A DNA stretch of 64,000 nucleotides from Aplectana chamaeleonis (GCA_029168955.1 JAPDOI010000902.1:92501-156500); one strand, 5' to 3'. Positions 10,401-21,388 are shown, numbered from the stretch's first letter. Numbers and translations are program-made. Notes: generated by a model from the letters alone, not told the origin.

Positions 10401-13400
10401 GTGGAGGAGAAGCATCTGAGGAGGAAGTTGCGTCGGCAGCTTCAAAGTGACCGCGAACGAGAGTGGACGTGTAGAGCTAAGGAGTTCGAGAAGGCTTGGG
10501 AGGAGAAGAATCCGAAGAAAGCCTACACGTTGCTGCGACAGTATAGCGGGAAGATGAAGAGATGTTCTCCTGTCTTGAACACTACCAATGGAGTTGCAGT
10601 TGGTGATGCGACGCTGCCAATATGGAAGGATTACTTCAGTTCACTACTGAATCGTCCAGCGCCATCAGTACCTGAGCTCCCGCATGTTCAGAGAGCACAT
10701 TACGATGTCAGTGAGGAACCGCCGACTGAGTCTGAAGTTTTGGATTGTGTCCGGAAAATGAAGAATGGAAAGGCAGGTGGAGATGACAACATCACTGCTG
10801 AAATGCTGAAAGCTCTTCCGCCGTCTGGGATTCGTGAAATGACCAACACCATCCGTGCCATATGGATGAGCGAAAGGATACCCGATTCGTGGAGATATGC
10901 GATCATCGTACCTCTTCACAAGAAGCTATCCGTCACGGATCCTAAGAACTACAGAGGAATCTCTCTACTCCGTGTCATGTACAAGGTTTTAGAACGTATC
11001 ATTCTCGAGCGACTTATCAAACATCGTGAAGGAACGACCAGAGATGAGCAAGCCGGTTTTCGACCTGGAAGATCGACCATCGACCAAGTGTTCGTCGTGA
11101 GAAGAGTAATTGAATCGTGGCAGCGGTTTTCGAAGCCATTACAGCTTGCTTTTGGACTTCGAACCCGCGTCAGACTCCCCTCATCGTGATCGATTGCTCA
11201 ATGCTCTGCGAGCAGATGGAGTCCAGGAAAAGTATGTTCGGTTAATCGAGGACATGAACAAAGGAACAACAGCAGCAGTTCGTACACCTGTCGGATTTAC
11301 GTCAGCTTTCGAGGTGAAAACAGGAGTAAGGCAAGGAGCCGTTGCAGGACCTTTTCTTTTCAACTTCGCCGTTGATGACATCATGCGTAGAGTTGCAGAA
11401 CAGTTTCCTGCGGATGTGATCCTAACACCATCAGGACGCTCCCTTGTCGACCTGGAGTACGCCGACGACATTGTGTTATTCGCTGAAAACAACGCAAAAC
11501 TGCAAAGGATTGTGAACCTCGTTTCGAAGTATGCCGCAGCCTATGGACTTCGTCTTCGTCCCGACAAATGCAAGCAGATGTGGGTCTCTCAGAAGCCTTC
11601 AACTGGAGTTTGTGTGGACGGACAACGTATCGAACTGGTGGACGATTTCTGTTATTTGGGCTGTTTGCTGAAGAACGATGGTAGTTATGCAGCGGATATT
11701 CGACAACGATGTGCGAAAGCTACGTCTGCATTCAATTCTCTAACCAAGTGTTTGTGGTCTACCACCATCGCGAAGGAAGTCAAGTTGCGCGTCTACCTAT
11801 CCGCTATTCGCCCTATCATGATGTACGGATCGGAGACGTGGGCAGCACCGAAAACGCAGATGGAAAGGTTGGATTGCACGGAGAGAAAGCTTTTTAGGCG
11901 TTTGCTTGGATATTTCTGGCCGCGTGTATGCCATAACGAAGACCTTTACAAGGAAATCGACGCAGTACATCAACGCTTGACACGAGGGAGGTGCCAGCAT
12001 CTCCTAACGCCATCTCAAGCAGCAATGGAAAGTCGACTTCGACTGCTCTGGCATATACTAAGAAGAACGCCGGATCGTCTCGTACAACACGCTTTAAAAA
12101 TGCTTCCAAATCCTGTCTGGAAACGGCCACCTGGGCGTAGGCGAAAGTTCTGGACGGATGTGGTTAAAGAGGATTTAAAGTCACTCGGCATCGAAAGACA
12201 GTTCAGGCGCGATGTTTCGTTTCGCAGGAAATGGAATAGTGACAGCTGGATGGAATGTGTTCAAATTGTGGCTGGAGACCGTGAAAAATGGACACGGCTG
12301 ACTACTAGGACGGCACACCTCGGTGAAGATGCGGAATGACCGCGTCAGGCGAAAGCCAACCGATTAAGTCAAGTAAGTCACGATTGGTGCCGTGCATTCA
12401 AGCTGGTGTATCCTCTGTATCTCAAAAATCGATGAATGGACCTCGTATTCGTGTTGAGGGTTCAAACACTCCAAATAAACTCTACGGAGGAGTTTCGAGG
12501 CAAATATGTCGAAGCGTTCTGGAAATCATCTAAAGTATAGTTGTACAATTTCGAAAAAAATTTCGAACGAACGAAAAATGAAATTTTTTCGTTCGAAAAA
12601 ATTTCGAACGAACGAAAAATGAAAAAATTTCGTTCGAAAAAATTGCGAACGAACGAAAAATGAAAAAATTTCGTTCGAAAAAATTTCGAACGAACGAAAA
12701 ATGAAAAAAATTTCGTTCGAAAAAATTTCGAACAAATGAAAAATGAAAAAAATTCGACCGAAAAATTTTGAACGAACGAAAAATGAAAAAAAAAATTCGT
12801 TCGAAAAAATTTCGAACGAACGAAAAATGAAAAAATTTCGTTCGAAAAAATTTCGAACGAACGAAAAATGAAAAATTTTCGTTCGAAAAAATTTCGAACG
12901 AACGAAAAATGGAAAAATTTCGTTCGACGAAATTTCGAACGAACGAAAACGAACGAAAAAAATTCGAAAAATCTTTCGAAAATTTTTCGAAAATTTCGTT
13001 CGTGTACAACTATAATCTAAAGTCGTATTTCACCCCGCTAATTATCCTTGGATGTAAGGCTTCTAACCGAATCAGTCGGGATGTTTCGAAGCCTGGCAAA
13101 TGGGCCTCAATTCCGCGTTGAGAAACCGAATAGTCCCAAAAAAAGTTTAGAGCTAATTTCGGAACAATTCTCAACACAATAAAAATTACTTCATAGGTGC
13201 ACTCTCCTTACATTCGGATTTTGGGTAATGATACTTTGCGTTCCTCATTGAAAGTTGGCGCAAACTCGGGACCGAATACACCATGCGCACGGATCTTTTC
13301 AACATGCAAAACAGTTTCAGCATCTCAGTCAATCATCAGCACCCCCTAGACTTCAAAGAAACACAATTCCGCCTAGACTAGACGAAGGTACTGGTAGAAC

Positions 13401-14719
13401 TCCAAATTCATCGATGCATGTAAATTCAATGCCTTTTCAGACACACACAATCGTGATGGCACGTCGTTCTCAGAAACACTGACGGTTGAGAACGACGTCT
13501 ACGAAAGCGCGTCGAATGAGGATTCAGACCGGCCACAGCGTAAACCGTACACAGCAGAGCCGTCGACAGCTGGGGGTTCTGTGAACTATAGTCCTACCTG
13601 CAGTTCTCAATCGAGCAGCACGTCGAACGCTCGCTGGCTAACCCAATGCGGATCTCCACCTCACAATTGTCAGAGCACTGTCGAAGAACTAGAAGCACTG
13701 CACGAACTGCAAGAGCTCGAGTGCTTCTTTGGGCTCAAAAATACTCCAATTGACGGAACAACCGATACGGAATGGTGTGCCTTATACAGAATTTCTCTCT
13801 TGTCTATTATTCTCTTGCTCTTCGACAGTGGTATTGAGGCGCTTCCAGCTTGCCACGCAGTAAATGAGAAGCTCCAATATTATAGCAGAGCCAAAGCTCC
13901 TTAGGCGCCTTTCATAGCCCTCACCGAAAGCACGGCGCGCGCGGGGTGAGCGGTGGACTATAGAACCTTTCATCGAGCGGTACGCGCTGGAAACAACTAT
14001 GAAATCTTCGGCGTCACCGCCTTAGAGGTGCGGTTAAAATTTGGGCTCAACTATGACACGCACAGAAATTCCTGGCTTGCATCTGAGAATACAGTAGCGT
14101 GAGACAATCCTAGAATTTCTTTGTGTTAGACTGGACTTAAATTGAGAAGTGAGTATTGATAAAAATGGTGAAACCGCCATGGCGGTGATGGATGGGGAAG
14201 GCTCCACGCGTACCGCGCTATGAAAACTTTCATAGTCCACTGCGCTTCCTGTGCGTCACGCGCGTGCCGCGCTTGCCGTGAGGACTATGAGAGATGCCTT
14301 GCTAGCGTTTTCCGTTCTTCTCCCAAGGGATTTGAACCTCGAGGTGTTTGCAAATCCAGCCCGAATGGGGTGCGAGCCTCCTACCACGCAATAGGTACAA
14401 AAAGAGCTACAAGAAACTTTTCACACTTTCTGTTGACTTTTTTCGGTTTACTCCACCTGACTGGTGATCTATAATCTTTCAAGTTACGGATTGTCCCAGT
14501 CCTACAGACTCTCGTCGAAACTCGGCCCACCACATGACAATACTCGTCGTAGGGAACGCATATTTCTGATGTGGTTCTTCCAGCTGCTCTAGCTGCTGCT
14601 CCAGATGCGAACTTTGTGATTCTTGTTCCTCTGTCGGCACGGCATCGCTCATTCGTCAGAATCAGGGTGAGAGCTTGTTGCCCTCTGAATTTGCACAACC
14701 ATTCTCCTTCGACATCTAG
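7474..14719 (+). CDS. Ten-exon host gene, function not recognised
   Basis: Proposed exons: 7474-7588, 7644-7896, 7970-8097, 8169-8212, 8438-8601, 8719-8781, 8825-8915, 13255-13387, 13441-13774, 14584-14719. All junctions keep phase and give 486 codons plus a TAG stop. The N-terminal half is Pro/Tyr/His-rich (FPIPPGAAAS, HYPRYPPSIVPS), the middle is more ordered (AEYAHLEHMRRYPVTLAEW, FAAEHLRDDNWWKMP), then come a Gln/Ser-rich part, an acidic stretch (VENDVYESASNEDSD), and a Cys/Ser-rich end (SSCCSRCELCDSCSS). I know no family with this layout. Exons 2, 3, 5, 8, 9 and 10 are the best supported. The first start, the weak acceptors of exons 7 and 8, the GTGTGC donor at 13775 and the short exons at 8719-8915 (a second frame is open there) are less sure. 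Intron 7 holds an RTE LINE and a hAT-like element, and intron 9 holds a MITE. Confidence 0.5.
8267..8418. mobile_element. About 150-bp MITE in intron 4 of the ten-exon gene
   Basis: Inverted repeats of about 45 bp: AGTTCCGCAATCGCGTTCAG on the left returns reverse-complemented at 8399-8418, with matching inner text around TCATTATCACAATTGTAGAA. It lies wholly between the exons ending at 8212 and starting at 8438. Confidence 0.75.
9107..10167 (+). mobile_element. RTE-type LINE: 5' end and endonuclease (frameshifted)
   Basis: The element begins near GGGGGTGTGTATACAAGTC, the same 5' sequence as the copy at 30571. The endonuclease starts at about 9320 (SHNFATLNCRSLSS) and shows LQETRLKD, VSAHAPTE, VVVGIDANAKMG and FDSDHRPVLLNF, the catalytic blocks of an APE endonuclease. 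The frame breaks at about 9870, one base short, and continues in the 9814-10167 frame, then shifts again near 10164. Such elements encode one endonuclease-RT polyprotein; this copy cannot. It sits in intron 7 of the host gene, in the same orientation. Confidence 0.85.
10164..12380 (+). mobile_element. RTE-type LINE: reverse transcriptase and 3' end (frameshifted)
   Basis: The reverse transcriptase spans two frames, 10164-11189 and 11110-12339. Landmarks are MKNGKAGGDDNITAEML, IIVPLHKK, NYRGISLL, QAGFRPGRSTIDQ, the palm block DFEPASDS (degraded from the usual DFEAAFDS type), GVRQGAVAGPFLFN and the catalytic EYADDIVLF. A C-terminal domain follows (ERKLFRRLLGYFWPR, PPGRRRKFW). The break at about 11150 is just before the first catalytic aspartate block. 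A short 3' tail with AAGT repeats ends near 12380. This identifies the RTE clade by family resemblance. The copy is dead because of at least three frameshifts. Confidence 0.88.
12536..13014. mobile_element. hAT-like palindromic satellite element, 479 bp
   Basis: The termini are TATAGTTGTAC and its reverse complement GTACAACTATA, flanked by a perfect 8-bp direct repeat ATCTAAAG (12528-12535 and 13015-13022). The inside is a self-complementary tandem repeat of about 40 bp built from TTTCGTTCG, CGAACGAACG and AAAAATGAAA. An 8-bp target duplication is typical of hAT transposons (family knowledge). No transposase is present. It lies in intron 7 of the host gene. Open frames rich in Phe and Asn here are artefacts of the repeat. 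Confidence 0.8.
13903..14299. mobile_element. About 400-bp MITE at the 3' side of exon 9
   Basis: Imperfect inverted repeats: AGGCGCCTTTCATAGCCCTC on the left and GAGGACTATGAGAGATGCCT on the right. The interior holds further inverted text (GTGGACTATAGAACCTTTCAT against ATGAAAACTTTCATAGTCCA). If exon 9 were not spliced at 13775, its frame would end at a TAG just before this element. In the proposed model the element is intronic. Confidence 0.65.
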
Positions 14720-14854
14720 ACAACTGAAAAACTACTATGAGGTGAAATTTCAAAAAATATATATATTATGAAATATCTGATGAATTTCAGACTGTTGTTA
14801 CTCGAATAGCGGATCGCGTACAAACCGGTATGTTCACTACCACCCGTTTTATTC

Positions 14855-15480
14855 CTAAGGCAGCGTCCATAGGTTGCGAGAGCGCACGATTACGCAAGAT
14901 CGATGGTTGTCATTTACACACGATTTGCCAGCCGCTGACGTGCGCTTACGCTCGCCATCGCGTGCTCACGCCCGCTTTCGCTTGCTGCCGCTCGCTCACG
15001 CCCATTCCGGGAGAGAAACAGGAAGCCTCAAGCTTATTAATCTGTCCCTAAAGCATTTAGCATCGAGCCTACTTCCAAACTAATGCCCTGGTATCTTAAG
15101 GTGCGTCCGAATGAGAATGGCGGCTCATGCGGCCGGCGTGCTTGGCAGGCGGCCGTCGCCTTCGCCGCTCTCGGACGAGCATGCGAAAAGTCCCCTGGGC
15201 CATCGATTACGATCGGGGCCAGCACCGGCTGTCAGGAAGCACTGCGCCGATCAATCAGCTCTGCAGACGGTGTTAGAGGGGACGGCCGTCGTTGCAATCC
15301 AACACTCGTCCGAGGGCGGCACATGCGACGGCCGCCTGCCAAGCACGCCAGCCGCGTGGGCCGCCATTCTCATTCGAACACACTTCATAGTTTGAACACG
15401 GCTGTCACAAACATCATGCGCAGCCAAGGATTCGACTTCATTGATTGATCACAGGGTCAACTGTCGTCGATCGAATCAAC
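14855..15480 (+). repeat. Dispersed repeat, copy A, with nested MITE
   Basis: It starts AAGGCAGCGTCCATAGGTTG, passes through tracts such as GCCGCTGACGTGCGCTTACG, and ends near a GATCACAGGGTCAACTG segment. The reverse complement of the same series is at 31860-32205. Copy A differs by a 288-bp insertion (15098-15385). The repeat does not code for anything recognisable. Confidence 0.7.
15098..15385. mobile_element. 288-bp GC-rich MITE inserted in repeat copy A
   Basis: Terminal inverted repeats of about 60 bp (CCGAATGAGAATGGCGGC near 15106 and its reverse complement near 15360). The related repeat at 31860-32205 lacks it, so the empty site is visible. Outer ends are AAGGTGCGTCC and its imperfect partner AAGTGTGTTCG. 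The target duplication is unclear. Confidence 0.75.
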
Positions 15481-15911
15481 TCCTCAGATAGCGACGTCCC
15501 GTAACCTCTTTCACGGAAGGGCAATAGATCGGTCGCGGGCAATCGGCAGCGCCGTTTCGTTGACTGCCGGTAAACGGTGATCAAGCACTCTGCGGCCCTT
15601 CTGCGACCGCGTTACGGCTAATCTGATGACTGACAGAACACAATCCAGAGGTAGTTTGCGGCACATTTAAAAATCACCCTTTAAGCAAAGGTCTGTTGAG
15701 GCAACAATTAAAAAAATCCTCTTCTGGACCTTTCATCTTCAGAGCAGCATACACGCTAATAAGCATGGTGGAGATAACAGCATAATTAAGATCGCACGGC
15801 TCCCACCATGTCGTCAGTGACGTTTGAAGAGCCAAAAACTATCCAGAATGACAATAGTCAAAAATTTCCGTCTCGCAAGCCTGTATTTTCCCACTCCTTT
15901 GAGTAACAGAA

Positions 15912-17285
15912 TAACTCAGACGATTGTCCGCTCGGAGCGGACCCGGACAGCAACCCGAGCGTCGCTGTCTCTCCACTCCGAGCGAAAATCAGGCATCTAC
16001 TCGGGCGACCGAGGTTGCTGTCCGGGCGACTGAAGTCCGCTCGAGGTGACGTTCGGTTGGATTTCCAACAGAGTTGCTGATGAGGAACACGAGCGCTCCA
16101 TGGGACGGCGTGAGCCGCGTCGTAAAAAGCCAGTCGCGCTTGATGCAGAGCGTGTGACGCATTGTGAGCTGTGAGTGGCGCTTCATACAAAGCGTGCGAC
16201 GCGTTGTGAGCTGTGGGTAGCGCTTCATACAAAGCGTTCGCGGCGTGGTAACAAACCAATAGCGCTTCGTGTAGAGCGTGCGCCGCGTGGTTACAATGTA
16301 GTAGCGTATTATGCAGAGCGTGCCCCGCGTGGTAAAAAAACCAAGGCCGCGTGGCTAAAGCTAGTAGGGCTTCATCCAGAGCGTGCGCCGCGTGGTCTAT
16401 AGCTAGTAGCGGTTTATCCAGAGCGTGTCCCGCGTGGTTTAGAGCTAGTAGCCTTTCAGCCAGAGCGTGCCCCGCGCAGTTTAGAGCTAGCAGCGCTTTA
16501 TCTAGGGCGTGCGCTGCGTGGTAAAAAACCAACAGCGCTCCATGAAGAGCGTGCCCTTCGTGGTTTAAAGTTAGTAACGCTTCATGCAGAGCATTCGCCG
16601 CATGGTTAAAAGCTAATATCGCTTCACCCAGAGCGTGCCCCGCGTTTTAAAAAAAAATTTCTCATATTTCAGCCTAAAATTTCTGCTTTCATCGTTCTTG
16701 CACCTTTTAAAAAACATACCTCAACGTCAAACATAGTTTTCCGATAGATTTTTGCCACAGCAATGCGGCGAAGCGCAATTACGAAGATCGCCGTCATTTA
16801 TTGTGTGTCGTCTGCAGTGGCGTAAACGACACACCATAATTGACGTCGGATGTCAGGCGTAGATTTAGCCGCGTGACGCGACGCTGCTATAATGGCTTCA
16901 CAATGGGAGCCGAGCGGTTGTTTTGGAACGGCTGCATCGTGGCTTTCCAGAAACAAGACATGAACCATACACGAACCACAAAAGAAAAACAAAGAAAAAT
17001 GAGTGGGAGGTCACAAAAACCAACGCGCCGAATGTGAAACGCGCCGCGCCGCGACGCTAGGGAATCGTGTCGGGACCAGTTAAAAATCAGTAGGGCGCAC
17101 TGCGTCTCTTGCTCTCTCGCTAGAGCACAGCAGTCGCCCGGACAGCGACCGGACAGGGGCCGTCGGTTGGTTTTTCAACCGAACAGCAACCTCGGCCGCA
17201 TTTTCAGCCTCGGCTGCTGTCCGGGCGGTGACGTCATAAGTGGGAGGAGCCGGTCCCGCTCCGAGCGGCCAAATGCCTGAGAAGG
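15912..17285. mobile_element. Foldback-like element with 42-bp array
   Basis: Inverted ends carry CCGCTCGGAGCGG (near 15928) and CCGCTCCGAGCGG (near 17253). Subterminal text is also inverted, for example CCGAGGTTGCTGTCCGGGCG near 16010 against the right arm at 17130-17225. Inside are a 42-bp array and a sequence around 16700-17000 with no gene. The right arm of the host structure (about 20260) shows the uninterrupted sequence, so this is an insertion. The target duplication is not clean. Confidence 0.6.
16120..16648 (-). repeat. 42-bp minisatellite array
   Basis: About twelve units of 42 bp with consensus near AGCGCTTCATGCAGAGCGTG plus CCCCGCGTGGTTTAGAGCTA. One unit near 16312-16374 is 63 bp, an addition of exactly half a unit (21 bp). 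The minus strand has an open frame repeating HAAHALHEALL, judged to be an artefact of a stop-free repeat whose unit is a multiple of three. Confidence 0.88.
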
Positions 17286-17529
17286 ATTGATACTTGATAA
17301 AACATGTGATAATTTAGAGTGATAGCGCTATAAAATGGGAGTGCATGAGAGAAACAGCTTGGTTTACTTGAATATAACATGTCTGCATATCAGGGGTATG
17401 CGGCGATTGCCGTTTGCCGGCTATTTTTGGGGTTTGCCGTTGCCGTTTGCCAAAATTTTCGTCTAAAACGGCAAAATTTCGGCAAAAATACGTTAAAACA
17501 GGGTTCGCCCTCACCGCAGCTTCTGTTTC

Positions 17530-19177
17530 GGTCAGCGATTTGAAGCTGCTACAAATAATTTATTTAAGTAGGTCATCTCATATAATGTATAATTGTACCC
17601 ATTCAATCGGTAACTGATGAAAACATATTCACTGGGTAATCAGATGAGTTCCTTCGAGTTCCTTCTAGGTTGTTCGGGAGCCTCTAAACGTGTTTTTTTA
17701 ATCAAATTCTTAACCCCTGAAAAATGCCATAATTGAAAGAAAACCTTTTTCAGAAGCATACCGATTACTACAAGCAAGTGATATCGAAGTTTTAGCGTGA
17801 GAGCAGTTTTCTTTAGACATACGAACCAGTTGAGAACTCGTGTAAACCGGTCCGCTTATTTTCGGTTGGTGGGCTGATGGTAATAATTGGGACAGGAAGT
17901 TGATCAATTCTGCAAATACTTTGTCCGGCTTTTTTAAAATTGAGCAATCTTCACAGCGGTCAGCAAAAGCAGTGTTCAATAATTATTTCGGTTCCGAGAC
18001 CATTCGCTGGAATGAAGGGTTTACTCTGTGACAGAGCTGAGTTTGTTAAGAAATGCTATAAAGATGAGAAAATGAAAAATTTTTCAACGCAACGATTAAA
18101 ACCGCATTCAACTTTTCGCCAGAAATCAAAGTGTCTGAGGCCCATTGCAACAACAGTGTCGAAAACCAACTTGAGACGAGCAACGAGTAGATTTATACGG
18201 CGCTGAAACTTGAATGTGGTGTGCTCGCCACAACCACCTCCTCGGTCGCCGCGGGAGAAGTGTTTGGGGCGGGCACATCATATGCAGTTTTCAGGACCTT
18301 ATAGAGCAATTTATTGCTCGCGTTTAGCCGACATTGTTGTTGTAATTGGGCTCGCGCCGGCTTGTAAGCCGAATATACAGAAGGGGACGCGCCCAAGAGC
18401 AGTCCGGCTGGCTAAACGCACTGCATGCGGCGCTTCAGCGACGATGTGAGCGCAGCGGCCATCGGTCGCATGTACCAGTCGAACTGTCTTTAGGTGCCTC
18501 TCAATCTGTGTTTTCGATCAGCGTGCCCCTCGAAGCTCTTGATTTCGGGTGGAAATTCGAGGGCTGTTTCTATCATGAGCACTGCATTCAACTAAACTAG
18601 TTTTACTCCACTCCTGTAGCATCACAAGGAAAACCATTCATACGTAGTTTGAAGTGAACAAAATTGAGAACCTTGAGCCTACTACTTGCTACTAACAAAA
18701 CTGTGAGTGACCCCGGTCATAACCCAAGCCGCGAGTTGCTGATCGCGGTGTGGATTGTCAATCGCCATCAACGGACCAATCATCGCGCATTCTCACCTGA
18801 ATGTCGCACCGGTATCGGCCCCATCGCACCAAGCTTACTTACGGTTTGCTGATCGTCCCCGGATCGACTAGGCTGGATCGCGCTGGCCGCAAGCCCAATT
18901 TAGAAAAAATCATTTGCAGGTCTATCACACTTTGCACTGCTCAAAAAGACGCCCATCTTTTGGATCTCTAGCATTGATTTCAACGGGAGCTTCATTTAGT
19001 GAGGAGGAATTAACAGAATTATCCAAAAGCTCACAACTTTGTTGACCTTGATAGTGACTCCTCATCACCTGAGTCCTTCAAGTAGCTTTTGATACATGGG
19101 ATTTTTCTTCTTTAGAGGCTATTGAAACGCCAGGCACATAGTAACTGGCAGATATAGCATGGAATACGACATGACTA
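17530..19177. other. No supported gene
   Basis: Only short frames on both strands without splice-consistent continuation. A stretch at 18190-18600 is GC-richer and has small open frames on both strands, but nothing identifies coding sequence. Apart from the inverted-repeat context described for 15770-20420 I see nothing here. Confidence 0.4.
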
Positions 19178-19331
19178 AAGCCCCTTTCATAGTTTGTCGG
19201 CCGACGTCGGACGACTCGTTATCAAGTTTGACAAGTCAAGATAGATAAGATTTATGGGATAGGATAGATAGATATTACACATTCGATAACAAGTCGTCCG
19301 ACGTCGGTCGGGCAAGTGTGAAAGAGGCTTA
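19178..19331. mobile_element. About 154-bp MITE
   Basis: Inverted repeats of about 45 bp: AAGCCCCTTTCATAGTTTGT with GGCCGACGTCGGACGACT on the left, and AGTCGTCCGACGTCGGTCGG with GTGTGAAAGAGGCTT on the right. It abuts the next TTAA-flanked element. Confidence 0.8.
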
Positions 19332-19940
19332 AAGGCATCGTACACGATGAAAACCATACTTGGGTTTTTGACGTTTTCGTGTTTTTAAATATCTATAAAG
19401 ACTACTGGTTGCAAAAAGCTCCCTCAAAAACTTCAACTTTTCAAGGGAAACCCATTTCAAGAAAGCTCAAAACAAATTTGAAGTTCCCGCCGACATCAAC
19501 TTGGGATAGTTGCGCAAAGTACGCAAGGAGCACTTTTACGATTCGTTGCTTGGCGCAGCGTTAGAAGCAATTCACCGACGACGCCACTCAGACGAGCAAT
19601 CACTTTTTCTTGAAAGGAGTTTATAAAGGGTTACTAACCTGCTGCGTCCATTGCTATCTGCAGCTTTCGATCGATGTCGAACGTGAAATCGAGTGGCGTA
19701 TGGATTGCGCAATACGACGCGTCAACTTACGATCGCCGGCAGCGACCACGGAGTTTTGTTCCTTGTAACAACGACCCCAAGGCCGGCCCCCCGAACCCAG
19801 GAATCTCTTATGAGGTAAGGAAATCTTCATTCAGAGGCGATTTTGAAACTCCAAACTTTCTGAGTGACATTGTTATGACCCACTGGTCCGACTGAACGCA
19901 GAAGCTGGAATTCGGTTTTCATCGTGTACGATGCCTTTAA
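19329..19940. mobile_element. TTAA-flanked inverted-repeat element, about 610 bp
   Basis: Both ends read TTAAAGGCATCGTACACGAT, in inverted orientation, with TTAA at 19329-19332 and 19937-19940. TTAA target sites are the hallmark of piggyBac-type transposition (family knowledge). No transposase is encoded, so it is non-autonomous. Confidence 0.8.
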
Positions 19941-20419
19941 GCAAGTGTTTGTGTATTATAGCACAACACAGATTTTGCTGCTTGCCGTTTGCCGGTCGTT
20001 TTTGGGGTTTGCCGATGCCATTGCCGTTTGCCGAATTTTTTAATTCCTTTGCCGCACACCCCTGCTGAATACCGATTAACTTTCTTCCACTTTCGAGAAT
20101 GCCGCTCTACTTCAGCCGACTTTTTTAAATAGAGGATTTCTTTGGTAAACAAACAGGTTATTTTCAGGTGAATCAAGCTGTTTCTCTCGTGCACTCCCAT
20201 TTGATAGCGCTATCACTCTAACTTATCACATGTTTTCTCAAGTTTGATTTCTCATTCTCGTACTCAAATGGGTGGGAAAATACAGACGTGGCAGGCAAGA
20301 TTGCTCAAAAATTGTCAAATATTGTCATTCTGGATGGTTTTTGACGCTTCAAACGTCTTTGACGACATGGTAGGGGCCGTGCGAGCCTATTTATGCTGCT
20401 ATCTCGATCACGTTTCTGA

Positions 20420-21388
20420 GCGTGTATGCTACATTTAAGCTGTTCCTGACAAGTGAGGAGTAGCTTACACGGGGATGTTTGCTACTTTCACTGGCTCTTG
20501 CAGTCTTTTTATCCACACACGCCATCAACGGACAGTGGCTCGCCTGCCCAAAGCCAGCGTCGTACACAGCGAGGGTTTTGGAAAGAGTCTCAACACAGCG
20601 TCCTCTGATCAGCAATCGTTCATTGGCTCGGCTCTAGTGGGTACTGCAATGATGATATAAAGTGGTAATCGATGAGTGAGTTCGATGACCCCCAGGAATA
20701 GCCGACTGCCCGCCGACACTCCGCGGGAATACGGAAAAACCTCTCTCTCTGTCTGCGGGAAGTGGAGCGCTGTGCCACGCCCGCGAAATTGGGGCGGCGC
20801 GAAGTTGATTAGCCCGACTCATCCGGTGGGAAGTGGGCTGTTTTTATCTGAGTCGAGGCAGGAGGTGTTTGCTATCCTATCTCTGTGCCCCGGGCACCTA
20901 TCAGCGCTAGGGAGCGTTGAGGAGCGCGGAACAGCGAGAGCGCGCGTTGCCGCCACGTATGGACGGAGCCTAAAAATGAATCTGACTCTTTAATGCGCCT
21001 TGTCCACTTAGAACGAAAATAGAAGTTGCTGCTACATAGCGTTTATCTTGACCAGAAGAATTCTCGTCCGTAATGTCCACAATGAGTGCCAAAAACGCTT
21101 CTCCACAGTCCCAAATTCAAATCAAAGAACTGCCATGATTCATTTCTTTAAGGCACAGTCCAACATCTTGAACTAGCTCTTAGATTTCCATCTAAGAAAT
21201 TAAGAAGTGGACACCTCCTGTATAGCATCTGCCATTTTTCCTCTGAATGAGCTAAATATGTACCTAGTATAGAGAGAAGCAACTGTGACTCGTCCACTTC
21301 AAAAGGCCATTTAGGGCGCACTCCTTTGGATATCTTTTGTAGTTCGTGATGCTATTCATGCTCAACAGAACGACCGTCTCTTGGAGGC
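20420..21388. other. Repeat-bearing region without a supported gene
   Basis: About 20860-20985 contains TGCCCCGGGCACCTATCAGC and a GAGCGCGGAACAGCGAGAGC tract that return reverse-complemented at 31740-31830, so this is a dispersed repeat. The rest (20420-20860 and 21000-21388) holds only short frames and no recognised gene. Confidence 0.45.

Larger units (their letters stand above)
15770..20420. mobile_element. Large inverted-repeat structure, 4.6 kb
   Basis: The left arm (15770-15900 then 17290-17520) returns reverse-complemented on the right (19960-20410). Shared landmarks are GATAGTTTTTGGCTCTTCAA with its partner near 20335, TGTATTTTCCCACTC, and AACATGTGATAA followed by GAGTGATAGCGCTAT. 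The left arm is split by a foldback-like element (about 15912-17285). The interior (17530-19177) has no recognisable gene. A one-sided relative occurs near 47460-47600. It may be a non-autonomous transposon or two inverted copies of one. Confidence 0.5.

Noticed and set aside
12530..13009. 159-codon Phe/Arg/Asn-rich minus frame
   Set aside because: Product of a palindromic AAATTTCG-type repeat inside a hAT-like element.
14325..14395. Possible minus-strand tRNA: GGTTCAAATCCC box
   Set aside because: T-stem pairs poorly and no acceptor stem closes; at best a tRNA-derived relic.
15858..16532. 224-codon minus frame with HAAHAL repeats
   Set aside because: Created by the 42-bp array plus flanking element sequence; competing plus frames are open too.
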